DNA of 7,268 nucleotides from Rhodanobacter sp. UBA5168 (GCA_002413455.1 DHXA01000222.1:815-8082), one strand, 5' to 3'; positions 1 to 7,053 are shown, counted from the first letter of the stretch. Numbers and translations are program-made. Notes: generated from the letters alone by a model not told the origin.

Positions 1-112
1 TGCCGAGATCGATCAGGTATTGATAGCGCTCGGTCCAGTCGCCGAAGAACGCGAATTCCTCGGCGATATCCTGCTGTACCTGTGCGGCGCTGGGGGGGGC
101 GATGCTGTTCAT
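1..112 (-). CDS. sufE: SufE family protein, N-terminal part (runs off the left edge)
   Basis: Only the first 37 residues are inside the window. They contain a segment IAEEFAFFGDWTERYQYLID at residues 16-35, which matches the N-terminus of SufE-family proteins (helix-rich start with the W..RY.Y.I.LG pattern). SufE takes persulfide sulfur from the cysteine desulfurase SufS and passes it on for Fe-S cluster assembly in the cytoplasm. Its catalytic cysteine would lie beyond the edge and cannot be checked. I chose the ATG at 112 because the family pattern follows it directly. An in-frame GTG at 145 would add 11 residues, and neither start has a convincing Shine-Dalgarno sequence. The gene begins 49 bp after the cysS stop on the same strand, so it may be read from the cysS transcript. 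Codons 5-7 contain a run of eight C on the coding strand. The family call is fairly sure despite the short length. Confidence 0.78.
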   Translation of the reverse strand, partial: MNSIAPPSAAQVQQDIAEEFAFFGDWTERYQYLIDLG

Positions 113-161
113 GCGGGCATTATCGCGCGGACGAGCTGAATTCACGCGCGCGGGCAGTACC

Positions 162-1571
162 TCAACCCTTCTGCACACTCCAGCGCGTGCCCTGGGCACC
201 ATCCTCGATGGCGATGTTCATGGCTGCCAGTTCGTCGCGAATCGCATCGGCGCGCTTGAAGTCGCGGGTGGCGCGGGCGGCGCGGCGCTCTTCCAGCAGT
301 GCGTCGATATGCGCGGCATCCACGACCTGTTCGCCGCCGCGCTTGAACCATGCTTCCGCATCCTGCTGCAGCAATCCGAGCAGGGCGCCGCCACCGAGCA
401 GGGCAGCCTTCGCTTGGACGGCGGCTTCAAGGCTGCCAATACCATGAACGGCTGCGTTACGCGCTTGGCGTGCGGCATCGGCCAGAACGGACAGTTCGGC
501 CAGCGCCTGCGGTGTGTTGAGGTCGTCGCACAGAGCGGCTTCGACCCGCTCGGGCACCGGCAAGCCGCCCGCAGGCAGTTCGACATCGGCCAGGTCGCGC
601 AGCACGCGATACCAGCCGTCCAGTGTGCTTACCGCCTGCTGGATGGCACTGTCGGACCAATCCAGCGGCTGCCGGTAATGGCCGCTCAGCAACCGCAAAC
701 GCAGTGCCTCGGCCGGGTGCCGTTTCAGCAATTCGTGCACCAGCAGCACATTGCCCAGCGACTTGGACATCTTGCGGCCGTCGAACGTCAGCATGCCGTT
801 GTGCATCCACCAGCGCGCGAACACCTTGCCGCCGTGTGCGCAGGTGGATTGGGCGATCTCGTTCTCGTGGTGCGGAAACAGCAGATCGATGCCACCGGCA
901 TGGATGTCGATGGTATCGCCCAGATGCGCCGCGCTCATGGCGGAGCATTCGATATGCCAGCCGGGGCGGCCGATGCCCCACGGGCTGTCCCAGCCGGGCA
1001 GGTCCGGCGTGGACGGCTTCCACAGCACGAAGTCGCCGGGGCTGCGCTTGTACGGTGCCACTTCGACGCGCGAGCCGGCAATCAACTCCTCGGTGTCGCG
1101 ACCGGACAGCTCGCCATAGGCGGGAAACGAACCGACGTCGAACAACACATGGCCTTCGGCAGCGTAGGCGTGGCCGCTGTCGAGCAGGCTCTCGATCATC
1201 GTGATGATGGGACCGATGTGAGTGGTGGCATGCGGCTCGATGTCCGGCGGTGCCACGCCGAGTCCGGCCATGTCCTCGCGATACGCCTGCGCAAATCGCT
1301 CGGTGATCGTGCCGATCGGTACGCCCTGTTCTTGCGCGGCGGCGTTGATCTTGTCATCGACGTCGGTGATGTTGCGGGCATATATCACGTGCGGATAGTG
1401 CTGGCGGAGCAGCCGGGCCAGCACGTCGAACACGACAGGGCCGCGTGCATTGCCGATATGCACGTAGTTGTAGACCGTGGGGCCGCACAGGTACATGGTC
1501 ACGCGCTCGGGATCGAGCGGGGCGAACGGTTCGGTGCGATGGGTCAGGCTGTTGTAGAGCGAAATCGGCAT
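162..1571 (-). CDS. cysS: Cysteinyl-tRNA synthetase (CysRS)
   Basis: This class I aminoacyl-tRNA synthetase charges tRNA-Cys with cysteine in the cytoplasm using ATP. The protein is 469 residues, close to the 461 of the E. coli enzyme. The HIGH signature appears as HIGN (residues 38-41), a normal bacterial CysRS variant, and KMSKS is at 267-271. The four zinc ligands known from E. coli CysRS are all present: Cys29 in MYLCGPTVY, Cys209 in GWHIECSAM, and His234 and Glu238 in [10 protein letters not shown]. The C-terminal anticodon-binding part ends in the family-typical DG.QGT.W pattern. The frame is open further upstream to 1706, but family similarity begins at [10 protein letters not shown], so the ATG at 1571 is the likely start; the 45 extra residues look like translated intergenic DNA. 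A TAGAAT hexamer on the minus strand (1663-1668) could be its -10 element, but no good -35 accompanies it. The gene is complete and looks intact. Confidence 0.97.
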   Translation of the reverse strand: MPISLYNSLTHRTEPFAPLDPERVTMYLCGPTVYNYVHIGNARGPVVFDVLARLLRQHYPHVIYARNITDVDDKINAAAQEQGVPIGTITERFAQAYREDMAGLGVAPPDIEPHATTHIGPIITMIESLLDSGHAYAAEGHVLFDVGSFPAYGELSGRDTEELIAGSRVEVAPYKRSPGDFVLWKPSTPDLPGWDSPWGIGRPGWHIECSAMSAAHLGDTIDIHAGGIDLLFPHHENEIAQSTCAHGGKVFARWWMHNGMLTFDGRKMSKSLGNVLLVHELLKRHPAEALRLRLLSGHYRQPLDWSDSAIQQAVSTLDGWYRVLRDLADVELPAGGLPVPERVEAALCDDLNTPQALAELSVLADAARQARNAAVHGIGSLEAAVQAKAALLGGGALLGLLQQDAEAWFKRGGEQVVDAAHIDALLEERRAARATRDFKRADAIRDELAAMNIAIEDGAQGTRWSVQKG

Positions 1572-1750
1572 CTTGGAATCCGCAGCGTGGGGCCGCGCGA
1601 AGGCGGAGCGCGGCCAGCCCGGCATCTTAACAAGGTGTAAGCGCGGTGGCGGCGCCGGGCCGATTCTAAGCGTGTATTCAGCGTGATTTTGCTGGAATGC
1701 TGACATTACGCGCAGTGGCGCGTCCGATGTTTCTCGATGGGAGGTCGCTA

Positions 1751-2278
1751 ATGACCAGGTTATGGCTCTCCGCGCTCGTGCTCGCCCTGACCGCGACCGG
1801 CGTCTATGCGCAAGACGGTCGCGGTCCGAACGTTGACGATAATGCCCATTACGGTTGGGCGGATGTTCTGCGCGCCGATCCCGTCCAGGGTGTGTCGCGC
1901 ACGGAAGTCCCGCGTCAGGAATGCTACGACCAGCCAGTGGTTCGCCATGAAGGTGGCAACAGTGCGGTGGGTACCGTGCTGGGCGCCGTGATCGGCGGCG
2001 TGCTGGGCAATACCGTCGGCAAGGGTGATGGCCGCAAGGCCGCCACCGTGGTGGGTGCGGTGGCCGGTGGCGCAGTCGGCAACCGGGCTTCGGATCATGG
2101 CGGCGACTACGAAGGCACGCAGACGCAGTGCCGCCAGGTCAATGCAATCAGCGAGCAGCGCCGGATCATCGGCTACGACGTGGAATACCGCTATCGTGGA
2201 GAGGTCTACACCTCGCGCCTGAACTACGATCCCGGCGAACGGCTGCGCGTGCGCGTGCAGGTCGATCCAGCCGACTGA
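1751..2278 (+). CDS. Glycine-zipper 2TM domain protein, YcfJ-like, exported
   Basis: The product has 175 residues. Residues 1-20 form a signal peptide (MTR, hydrophobic core, cleavage expected after VYA). There is no lipobox cysteine, so a lipoprotein is unlikely. Residues 73-111 form a glycine zipper, two Gly/Ala-rich segments ([17 protein letters not shown] and [12 protein letters not shown]) joined by KGDGRKAAT, as in the 17-kDa-antigen/Rick_17kDa family. The flanking parts resemble E. coli YcfJ: PRQEC before the zipper, and a second cysteine then [13 protein letters not shown] after it. Cys58 and Cys127 could form a disulfide. The frame is open from 1697, but ATG 1751 has a strong GGGAGG 6 nt upstream and begins the signal peptide. 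The gene is divergent from cysS and followed by its own terminator, so it is probably monocistronic. Its molecular function is unknown; a role at the cell envelope is inferred from the signal peptide and zipper. Confidence 0.88.
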   Translation: MTRLWLSALVLALTATGVYAQDGRGPNVDDNAHYGWADVLRADPVQGVSRTEVPRQECYDQPVVRHEGGNSAVGTVLGAVIGGVLGNTVGKGDGRKAATVVGAVAGGAVGNRASDHGGDYEGTQTQCRQVNAISEQRRIIGYDVEYRYRGEVYTSRLNYDPGERLRVRVQVDPAD

Positions 2279-2289
2279 TCCGTCCCATC

Positions 2290-2320
2290 CATCGCCGCCT
2301 CCGGGCGGCGATGTTGTTTC
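2290..2320 (+). terminator. Intrinsic terminator after the glycine-zipper gene
   Basis: CATCGCCGCC (2290-2299) and GGCGGCGATG (2304-2313) form a perfect 10-bp stem around the loop TCCG, followed by the T-rich TTGTTTCT. The loop is a UNCG-type tetraloop closed by a C-G pair, a very stable RNA fold. It starts 11 bp after the stop codon at 2276-2278, where a terminator for that gene is expected. Confidence 0.85.
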
Positions 2321-2327
2321 TGCTGCT

Positions 2328-2356
2328 CAATTTCTTGTTGCACGGCAGCGAAATTG
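2328..2356. repeat. Spaced inverted repeat, possible operator upstream of argF'
   Basis: CAATTTC (2328-2334) and GAAATTG (2350-2356) are perfect 7-bp inverted arms with a 15-bp spacer. The arm centres are 22 bp apart, about two DNA turns, which would place both arms on the same helix face. The arms are AT-rich in GC-rich surroundings. The repeat lies after the preceding terminator and before the leader ORF, where an argF' promoter or operator should be. It does not fit the E. coli ArgR box that I know. Binding by any regulator is inference. Confidence 0.35.
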
Positions 2357-2389
2357 TCGCCATCATGCGCACTCGTACCTGGAATCCGC

Positions 2390-2494
2390 ATGTCTTCAGC
2401 CGTCTATACCGCCACCGTACTGACCAGCGCCCGCGCGGCTGCTGGCATGACGTCGCGTGCGCGCCGACCGTTGTATGGACACTCGGCCGGGTAG
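2390..2494 (+). CDS. Putative arginine leader peptide of the argF' operon
   Basis: This is a 34-codon ORF from ATG 2390 to TAG 2492-2494. A weak-to-moderate TGGA sits 7 nt upstream of the start. Residues 20-29 read MTSRARRPLY, with Arg23, Arg25 and Arg26 encoded by CGT, CGC and CGA at 2456-2467; Arg15 is CGC. In most proteobacteria these codons are all read by one tRNA, tRNA-Arg(ICG), so shortage of that charged tRNA would slow the ribosome there. The Arg cluster lies in one arm of an RNA stem, and the stop codon overlaps the antiterminator arm, the arrangement seen in his/trp-type attenuators. An internal ATG at 2447 would give a 15-codon version; it lacks a clear Shine-Dalgarno and sits 2 nt after a strong hairpin (2424-2445), which favours the longer form. 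The sequence resembles no protein family I know. The function is inferred from position and structure only. Confidence 0.5.
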   Translation: MSSAVYTATVLTSARAAAGMTSRARRPLYGHSAG

Positions 2495-2561
2495 GCAGTC
2501 GCACGCGTTTCATGTGCATCGACGATCAAACCCGGCCTCTGCGCCGGGTTTTTTGTGTTTT
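2454..2561 (+). promoter_or_regulatory. Candidate ribosome-mediated transcription attenuator of argF'
   Basis: Competing RNA pairings are visible. Stem 1:2 pairs CGCGTGCG (2454-2461) with CGCACGCG (2500-2507), 8 bp, and can extend inward with 2463-2465/2494-2496 and 2467-2469/2490-2492. The antiterminator 2:3 pairs GGCCGGGT (2485-2492) with ACCCGGCC (2530-2537), 8 bp. Terminator 3:4 pairs AACCCGGC (2529-2536) with GCCGGGTT (2543-2550). Pairings 2:3 and 3:4 share nearly the same bases and exclude each other. A ribosome held at the Arg codons (2456-2467) would cover arm 1 and free arm 2 for the antiterminator. A ribosome reaching the stop at 2492-2494 would cover arm 2 and let the terminator form. 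The pairings are seen directly; the regulatory behaviour is inferred by analogy with his/trp attenuators. Confidence 0.55.
2528..2561 (+). terminator. Intrinsic terminator directly before argF'
   Basis: AAACCCGGC (2528-2536) pairs with GCCGGGTTT (2543-2551) around the 6-nt loop CTCTGC. A run of six T (2549-2554) begins within the 3' arm and continues as GTGTTTT to 2561. The tract ends 15 nt before the argF' ATG and just before its GGGAG Shine-Dalgarno. No full-size plus-strand gene lies between this hairpin and the previous terminator, so its likely target is the argF' transcript itself. Confidence 0.85.
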
Positions 2562-2576
2562 GGATGGGAGTAAATC

Positions 2577-3584
2577 ATGGCTTTACGACATTTCCTGACC
2601 ACCCAGGATTACAGCCGCGCCGAGATCGACGCGCTGCTGGAGCAGGCTGCTGCGTTCAAGCGTTCGCCGCGTGGCCAGCAGCTGGCCGGCAAATCCATCG
2701 CGTTGCTGTTCTTCAATCCCTCGATGCGCACCCGCACCAGCTTCGAACTGGGCGCGTTCCACCTGGGTGGCCATGCGATCGTGCTGGCGCCGGGCAAGGA
2801 CGCATGGCCGATCGAGTTCGAGGTGGGCAGCGTGATGGATGGCGATACCGAGGAACACATCGCCGAGGTGGCGCGGGTGCTGTCGCGCTACGTCGACCTG
2901 ATCGCGGTGCGCGCATTCCCGAAATTCCAGGATTGGGCGGTGGATCGGCAGGACAAGGTGATCAAGGCGTTCGCGCAGTACGCCACGGTGCCGGTGATCA
3001 ACATGGAGACGATCACCCACCCCTGCCAGGAGCTGGCTCACGCGCTGGCGCTGAAGGAACACCTGGGCGATTTGCAGAACAGGAAGTACGTGCTGACCTG
3101 GACCTATCACCCGAAGCCGCTGAACACCGCGGTGGCGAACTCCGCACTGCTGATCGCGACCAAGATGGGCATGGACGTAACCTTGCTGTGTCCCACGCCC
3201 GACTACGTGCTGGACGAGCGCTACATGGCGTTTGGCCGTCTGAATGCCGAGCAGAACGGCGGCTCGCTGAAGGTCAGCCACAATATCGAGGAAGCCTACG
3301 CCGGCGCCGACGTGATCTACGCCAAGAGCTGGGGCGCACTGCCGTTCTTCGGCCAGTGGGAGCAGGAAAAGCCGGTTCGCGAAGCGAGCAGGCACTTCAT
3401 CGTCGACGAGGCGAAGATGGCGCTTACCAACCACGGCCTGTTCAGCCACTGCCTGCCGCTGCGCCGGAACATCAAGGCCACCGACGCGGTGATGGACTCG
3501 CCCGCCTGCATCGCCATCGACGAGGCCGAGAACCGCCTGCACGTGCAGAAGGCGGTGATGGCTTCGTTGATCGGTGAGGGCTGA
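2577..3584 (+). CDS. argF': N-acetylornithine carbamoyltransferase (AOTCase)
   Basis: This enzyme transfers the carbamoyl group of carbamoyl phosphate to N-acetylornithine, giving N-acetylcitrulline (EC 2.1.3.9) in the cytoplasm. The 335 residues align along their whole length with the Xanthomonas campestris AOTCase as I recall it, apart from a 2-residue deletion near residue 165. Visible landmarks are the carbamoyl-phosphate motif SMRTRTS (49-55), Trp77 in GKDAWPIEF, Glu92 in DGDTEEH, Glu144 and HPCQ (148-151), and HCLPLRRN (291-298) followed by Lys300, which corresponds to the carboxylated Lys302 of the X. campestris enzyme. Glu92 is the residue reported to favour acetyl- over succinylornithine. 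An ordinary ornithine carbamoyltransferase is therefore unlikely. ATG 2577 is preceded by GGGAG with a 6-nt gap. It is the first gene of the arginine operon and probably controlled by the attenuator in its leader. Confidence 0.95.
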   Translation: MALRHFLTTQDYSRAEIDALLEQAAAFKRSPRGQQLAGKSIALLFFNPSMRTRTSFELGAFHLGGHAIVLAPGKDAWPIEFEVGSVMDGDTEEHIAEVARVLSRYVDLIAVRAFPKFQDWAVDRQDKVIKAFAQYATVPVINMETITHPCQELAHALALKEHLGDLQNRKYVLTWTYHPKPLNTAVANSALLIATKMGMDVTLLCPTPDYVLDERYMAFGRLNAEQNGGSLKVSHNIEEAYAGADVIYAKSWGALPFFGQWEQEKPVREASRHFIVDEAKMALTNHGLFSHCLPLRRNIKATDAVMDSPACIAIDEAENRLHVQKAVMASLIGEG

Positions 3585-3591
3585 GCAGGGC

Positions 3592-4215
3592 ATGTATACG
3601 CCGAAGCATTTTGTGGAACCCCGCGTCGAGGCGCTGCACGGGCTGATCCGCGCGTATCCGTTCGCCACGCTGGTGACCCACGCGGCCGATGGGTTGACGG
3701 CCAATCACCTGCCGTTCGAACGGGTCGGCGAGGTGCTGCGCGGCCATGTCGCCCGCGGCAACGAACTGGCGCAACTGGACGGCGCCGACGTGCTGCTGGT
3801 GTTCCAGGGGCCGGACGGCTACATCAGCCCGAACTGGTATCCGAGCAAGCACGAGACCGGGCGCGAAGTGCCGACCTGGAACTACGCGGTGGTGCACGTG
3901 CACGGCCGGCTGCGCGTGATCGATGACGCGAGCTGGCTGCGTCGTCTGCTGGAAACCTTGACCGATCACCATGAAGCGGGCCAGCCGCAGCCATGGAAGA
4001 TCAGCGATGCGCCGGACGACCACATCGAGAAGTCGCTGCGCGCAATCGTCGGCCTCGAAGTCACGATCGATCGCATCGAAGGCAAGTTCAAGCTGAGCCA
4101 GAACCATCCCGCTCGCAATCGCGCAGGCGCAATCGCTGGGCTGCGTGAGCGAGACGGCGATGGCGACGCGGAACTGGCTGCATTGATGACGCAACAAGAG
4201 GAATCGAAGCCGTGA
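3592..4215 (+). CDS. PaiB-like FMN-binding protein
   Basis: The protein has 207 residues and belongs to the PaiB/FMN-binding split-barrel family (often named 'FMN-binding negative transcriptional regulator'). Family hallmarks are the start MYTPKHF, ANHLPF (37-42), GYISPNWYPSK (77-87), VPTWNYAVVHVHG (93-105) and GKFKLSQN (164-171). PaiB of Bacillus subtilis is linked to control of sporulation and degradative enzymes. No DNA-binding motif is obvious here, so the 'regulator' label should not be taken literally; FMN or another cofactor-binding role is inferred from the fold. The frame is open from GTG 3574, but ATG 3592 starts exactly at the conserved N-terminus and lies 7 bp after the argF' stop. 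The Shine-Dalgarno is weak, so translation may be coupled to argF'. It overlaps the next gene by 4 bp. Its connection with arginine synthesis is unknown. Confidence 0.88.
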   Translation: MYTPKHFVEPRVEALHGLIRAYPFATLVTHAADGLTANHLPFERVGEVLRGHVARGNELAQLDGADVLLVFQGPDGYISPNWYPSKHETGREVPTWNYAVVHVHGRLRVIDDASWLRRLLETLTDHHEAGQPQPWKISDAPDDHIEKSLRAIVGLEVTIDRIEGKFKLSQNHPARNRAGAIAGLRERDGDGDAELAALMTQQEESKP

Positions 4216-4685
4216 ATCACCAGCATCGCTATCGCGTCGACGTGGAGTGGATCGGCAACCTAGGCAGCGGCACGGACGGCTACCGAAACTACAGTCGCGA
4301 CCATGTGATCCGCATCGACGGCAAGCCGGCGATCGCCGGCTCCTCCGATCCCACGTTCCGCGGCGACGCCGCGAAACACAATCCCGAGGACATGCTGGTA
4401 GCCGCGTTGTCGACTTGCCACATGCTGTCGTATCTGCACATGGCCACCGTGGCCGGCGTGGTCGTGACGGCGTACACCGATGCCGCCGAAGGCACGATGG
4501 CCACCGACGGCGACGGCGGTCGCTTCGTCGAAGTGGTGCTGCGCCCCACGGTAACGATCAGCACCGCCAGCGATCCGGCCAGGGCCGAGGCCGCACACGA
4601 AACGGCACACCACGCCTGCTTCATCGCCAATTCCGTGAATTTCCCGGTGCGCTGCGAGCCGCGCATCGTCGTTGAATCCGTCTGA
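4212..4685 (+). CDS. OsmC family protein
   Basis: The 157-residue protein matches the OsmC/Ohr superfamily. The core motif is [20 protein letters not shown] (56-75), with Cys69 as the likely peroxidatic cysteine. The second conserved cysteine is Cys136 in HHACFIANS, and there is an extra Cys148 in PVRCEP. Characterised OsmC and Ohr proteins reduce organic hydroperoxides in the cytoplasm with this cysteine pair. The 'CHMLSYL' wording belongs to a less-studied OsmC subgroup, so the substrate is uncertain. The start is GTG at 4212; the upstream stop overlaps it (GTGA) and an AGAGGA lies about 9 nt before it, which suggests translational coupling to the PaiB-like gene. It sits between argF' and argG and has no known pathway role there; a protective or accessory role is speculation. 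Confidence 0.9.
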   Translation: MNHQHRYRVDVEWIGNLGSGTDGYRNYSRDHVIRIDGKPAIAGSSDPTFRGDAAKHNPEDMLVAALSTCHMLSYLHMATVAGVVVTAYTDAAEGTMATDGDGGRFVEVVLRPTVTISTASDPARAEAAHETAHHACFIANSVNFPVRCEPRIVVESV

Positions 4686-4714
4686 CCATCTTTTCTTTCC
4701 AGGATCTGCAAGCC

Positions 4715-5908
4715 ATGAGCAAAGACATCGTCCTCGCCTTTTCCGGCGGCCTCGACACCAGCTTCTGCGTGCCCTATCTGCAGGAACGCGGCTGGGCCGT
4801 GCACACCGTGTTTGCCGACACCGGCGGCGTCGATGCCGCGGAGCGCGCCTTCATCGAACAGCGCGCGGCCGAGCTGGGCGTGGCCAGCCACGTCACCGTG
4901 GATGGCGGCCCGGCGATCTGGCAGGGCTTCGTCAAGCCGTTCGTGTGGGCGGGTGAGGGCTACCAGGGCCAGTACCCGCTGCTGGTGTCCGACCGCTACC
5001 TGATCGTCGAAGCCGCGCTGAAACGCGCCGCGGAACTGGGCACGAAGGCGATCGCGCATGGCTGCACCGGCATGGGCAACGACCAGGTGCGTTTCGACCT
5101 GGCGGTGAAGGCGCTGGGCGACTACCAGATCGTGGCGCCGATCCGCGAGATCCAGAAGGAGCACACGCAGACGCGCGCCTACGAGCAGAAGTATCTGGAA
5201 GACCGCGGCTTCGGCGTGCGCGCCAAGCAGCAGGCGTACACCATCAACGAGAACCTGCTCGGACTGACCATGTCCGGCGGCGAGATCGACAAGTGGCAGG
5301 CGCCCGGCGCCGGCGCGGTTGGCTGGTGCAAGCCGCGCGCCGAATGGCCGTCCAAACCGCTGCAGGTGAAGATAGGTTTCGTCAACGGCGAGGCGCTGAC
5401 GCTGGACGGCGAGGCGATTGCCGGGCACACCATGCTGGCGAAGCTCAACGGCCTGTTCGCGCAGTACGGCGTGGGCCGCGGCCTCTACACCGGCGACACC
5501 ACGATCGGCCTGAAGGGCCGCATCATCTTCGAGGCGCCGGGCCTGACCGCGCTGCTCACCGCGCACCGCGCGCTGGAAGAGGCCGTGCTCAGCAAGCAAC
5601 AGAACCGCTTCAAGCCGGAAGTGGCGCGCAAGTGGGTGGAGCTGGTCTACGAGGGCTTCTTCCACGATCCACTGAAGACCGACCTGGAGGCGTTCCTGGC
5701 GTCCAGCCAATCCACGGTCAACGGCACGGTGACGCTGGAGACGAACGGCGGCAGCGTCGGCGCCGTGGCGGTGGAGTCGAAGCACATCCTCAACGCCAAG
5801 GGCGCCACCTATGCGCAGTCGGCCGACTGGGGCGTGGAGGAGGCCGAAGGCTTCATCAAGCTGTTCGGCATGAGCAGCACGCTGTGGGCCGAGGTCAATC
5901 GCGGATGA
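4715..5908 (+). CDS. argG: Argininosuccinate synthase
   Basis: This enzyme joins citrulline and aspartate with ATP to form argininosuccinate, the penultimate step of arginine synthesis in the cytoplasm. The protein is 397 residues. The N-terminal PP-loop for ATP is [11 protein letters not shown] (8-18). Other family landmarks are FADTGGVD (33-40), [13 protein letters not shown] (93-105), [15 protein letters not shown] (114-128) and YTINENLLG (175-183). The sequence closely resembles the Xanthomonas-type ArgG that I recall, including the end [23 protein letters not shown] 4715 has an AGGA 10 nt upstream, a slightly long spacing. It lies 29 bp after the osmC-family gene. Its stop overlaps the argE start by 4 bp (ATGA), so the two are probably translationally coupled, which fits because ArgE supplies its citrulline. 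Confidence 0.97.
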   Translation: MSKDIVLAFSGGLDTSFCVPYLQERGWAVHTVFADTGGVDAAERAFIEQRAAELGVASHVTVDGGPAIWQGFVKPFVWAGEGYQGQYPLLVSDRYLIVEAALKRAAELGTKAIAHGCTGMGNDQVRFDLAVKALGDYQIVAPIREIQKEHTQTRAYEQKYLEDRGFGVRAKQQAYTINENLLGLTMSGGEIDKWQAPGAGAVGWCKPRAEWPSKPLQVKIGFVNGEALTLDGEAIAGHTMLAKLNGLFAQYGVGRGLYTGDTTIGLKGRIIFEAPGLTALLTAHRALEEAVLSKQQNRFKPEVARKWVELVYEGFFHDPLKTDLEAFLASSQSTVNGTVTLETNGGSVGAVAVESKHILNAKGATYAQSADWGVEEAEGFIKLFGMSSTLWAEVNRG

Positions 5909-7038
5909 GCGCGCTGCTCGGCACCACGCTGAAACACCTGGAGGCGCTGGTCGGTTTTGACACGCGCAACCCGCCACGCGCGATCGACACCGGCGGCATC
6001 TTCGACTACCTGCGCGCGCAGCTGCCCGGCTTCGCGGTGACGGTGACCGATTTCGGTGCCGGCGCGGTAGCCCTGCACGCGGTGCGCGGCCAACCGAAGT
6101 ACCTGTTCAACGTGCACCTGGACACCGTGCCGGACTCGCCGGCGTGGACGGCGGATCCGCACACGCTGCGGGTTACCGCCGATCGTGCGATCGGCCTGGG
6201 TGCGTGCGACATCAAAGGTGCGGCGGCGGCGTTGCTGGCGGCGGCGAATGCCGGCGACGGCAATCTGGCCTTGCTGTTTTCCACCGACGAGGAGGCGAAC
6301 GATGCGCGCTGCATCGCGGGCTTCCTGCGCGAGCCGCATGCCTACGACGCGGTGATCGTGGCCGAACCGACGAAGGGCGAGGCGGTACTGGCGCATCGCG
6401 GCATCCAGTCGGTGCTGATGCGCTTGGCCGGTCAGGCCGGGCACGCGTCGGGCGAGCAGAAGCCCAGCGACAGCGCGCTGCACCAGGCCGTGCGCTGGGG
6501 CAATGCAGCGCTGGACTTCGTGGCGGCGCAATCCCACGAGCGCTTCGGCGGGCTCACCGGCCTGCGCTTCAACATCGGCCGCATCGAGGGCGGCATCAAG
6601 GCGAACATGATCGCGCCCACGGCGGAAGTGCGCTTCGGTTTCCGCGCGCTGCCCACGATGGATACGGATCAGCTGCTGACGCGTTTCCGCACCTTGGTGG
6701 AACCGCAGCCGGCGGAGTTCGCCGAGACCTTCCGCGGCGCCTCGCTGCCGGCCGGTGACACGGCGAATGCCGAGGCGAACCGGCTGGTCGCGCGCGACCT
6801 TGCCGACGAGCTCGGCATCCCGGTCGGCAACGCGGTGGACTTCTGGACCGAGGCCGCGCTGTTCTCCGCTGCCGGCTACACCGCCTTCGTCTACGGCCCC
6901 GGCGACATCGCGCAGGCGCACAGCGCCGACGAGTGGGTCGCACTGGACCAGCTCGAGCGCTATGCGGAAACGGTTTATCGAATCATTGAGAAGTCCGGCC
7001 AGGGAAGGCCGGTTTTTGACTCTGGCATTCACGGATGA
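5905..7038 (+). CDS. argE: M20 deacetylase: acetylcitrulline (acetylornithine) deacetylase
   Basis: This 377-residue M20-family metallo-deacetylase shows the usual metal and catalytic residues: His71 and Asp73 in NVHLDTVP, Asp102 in GACDIKG, Glu129/Glu130 in STDEEAND, Glu154 in VAEPTKGE and His339 in AQAHSADEW. His180 in GHAS lies in the dimerisation (lid) domain. ArgE normally removes acetyl from N-acetylornithine. Because the operon encodes an N-acetylornithine carbamoyltransferase, the physiological substrate here should be N-acetylcitrulline, as reported for Xanthomonas; this is inferred from context. The start ATG 5905 overlaps the argG stop. The frame is open about 200 codons upstream, but that part lies over argG in another frame and is not coding. 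The last 15 or so residues ([14 protein letters not shown]) appear to be an extra tail, and their DNA forms a terminator-like hairpin. Confidence 0.93.
   Translation: MSALLGTTLKHLEALVGFDTRNPPRAIDTGGIFDYLRAQLPGFAVTVTDFGAGAVALHAVRGQPKYLFNVHLDTVPDSPAWTADPHTLRVTADRAIGLGACDIKGAAAALLAAANAGDGNLALLFSTDEEANDARCIAGFLREPHAYDAVIVAEPTKGEAVLAHRGIQSVLMRLAGQAGHASGEQKPSDSALHQAVRWGNAALDFVAAQSHERFGGLTGLRFNIGRIEGGIKANMIAPTAEVRFGFRALPTMDTDQLLTRFRTLVEPQPAEFAETFRGASLPAGDTANAEANRLVARDLADELGIPVGNAVDFWTEAALFSAAGYTAFVYGPGDIAQAHSADEWVALDQLERYAETVYRIIEKSGQGRPVFDSGIHG
6995..7017 (+). terminator. Terminator-like hairpin inside the 3' end of argE
   Basis: CCGGCC (6995-7000) and GGCCGG (7007-7012) form a perfect 6-bp GC stem around loop AGGGAA, followed directly by TTTTT (7013-7017). 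It lies within the argE reading frame, 19 bp before the stop codon and 36 bp before the argB start. Translating ribosomes would normally disturb it, so any termination is likely partial and dependent on argE translation. The structure is seen; its activity is inferred. Confidence 0.5.
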
Positions 7039-7053
7039 ACGCAAGGAATAAAC

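Noticed and set aside
102..1640. Open plus-strand frame of 512 codons opposite cysS
   Set aside because: It is the antisense shadow of a clear cysS gene in GC-rich DNA. Its translation has no recognisable domain and is rich in His, Gln, Arg and Ala, typical of a reverse frame.
1572..1750. Clear divergent promoters between cysS and the YcfJ-like gene
   Set aside because: Only an isolated TAGAAT on the minus strand (1663-1668) stands out, without a matching -35, and I found no convincing plus-strand pair. Promoters must be here but I cannot place them.
2338..2366. Possible argF' promoter: TTGCAC (2338-2343) and CATCAT (2361-2366) with a 17-bp spacer
   Set aside because: The matches to the sigma-70 consensus are poor (3/6 and 4/6). 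Position is suitable, since it would start transcription just before the leader ORF, but the sequence alone does not support it.
2279..2576. ArgR box upstream of argF'
   Set aside because: I looked for paired TGAAT/ATTCA-like half-sites and found none. The only dyad in the AT-rich part is CAATTTC/GAAATTG with a much longer spacer.
2365..2598. Another Arg-rich small frame from ATG 2365 (seven Arg in its first 24 residues) as the leader peptide
   Set aside because: It has no Shine-Dalgarno, reads through both the antiterminator and terminator arms, and overlaps the argF' start, which does not fit attenuation. The ORF ending at 2494 fits the stems much better, though I cannot fully exclude this one.
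5293..5904. N-terminal extension of argE by about 204 in-frame codons
   Set aside because: The stretch overlaps argG in a different frame. M20-family similarity begins at the ATG at 5905, which has the typical ATGA overlap with the argG stop.
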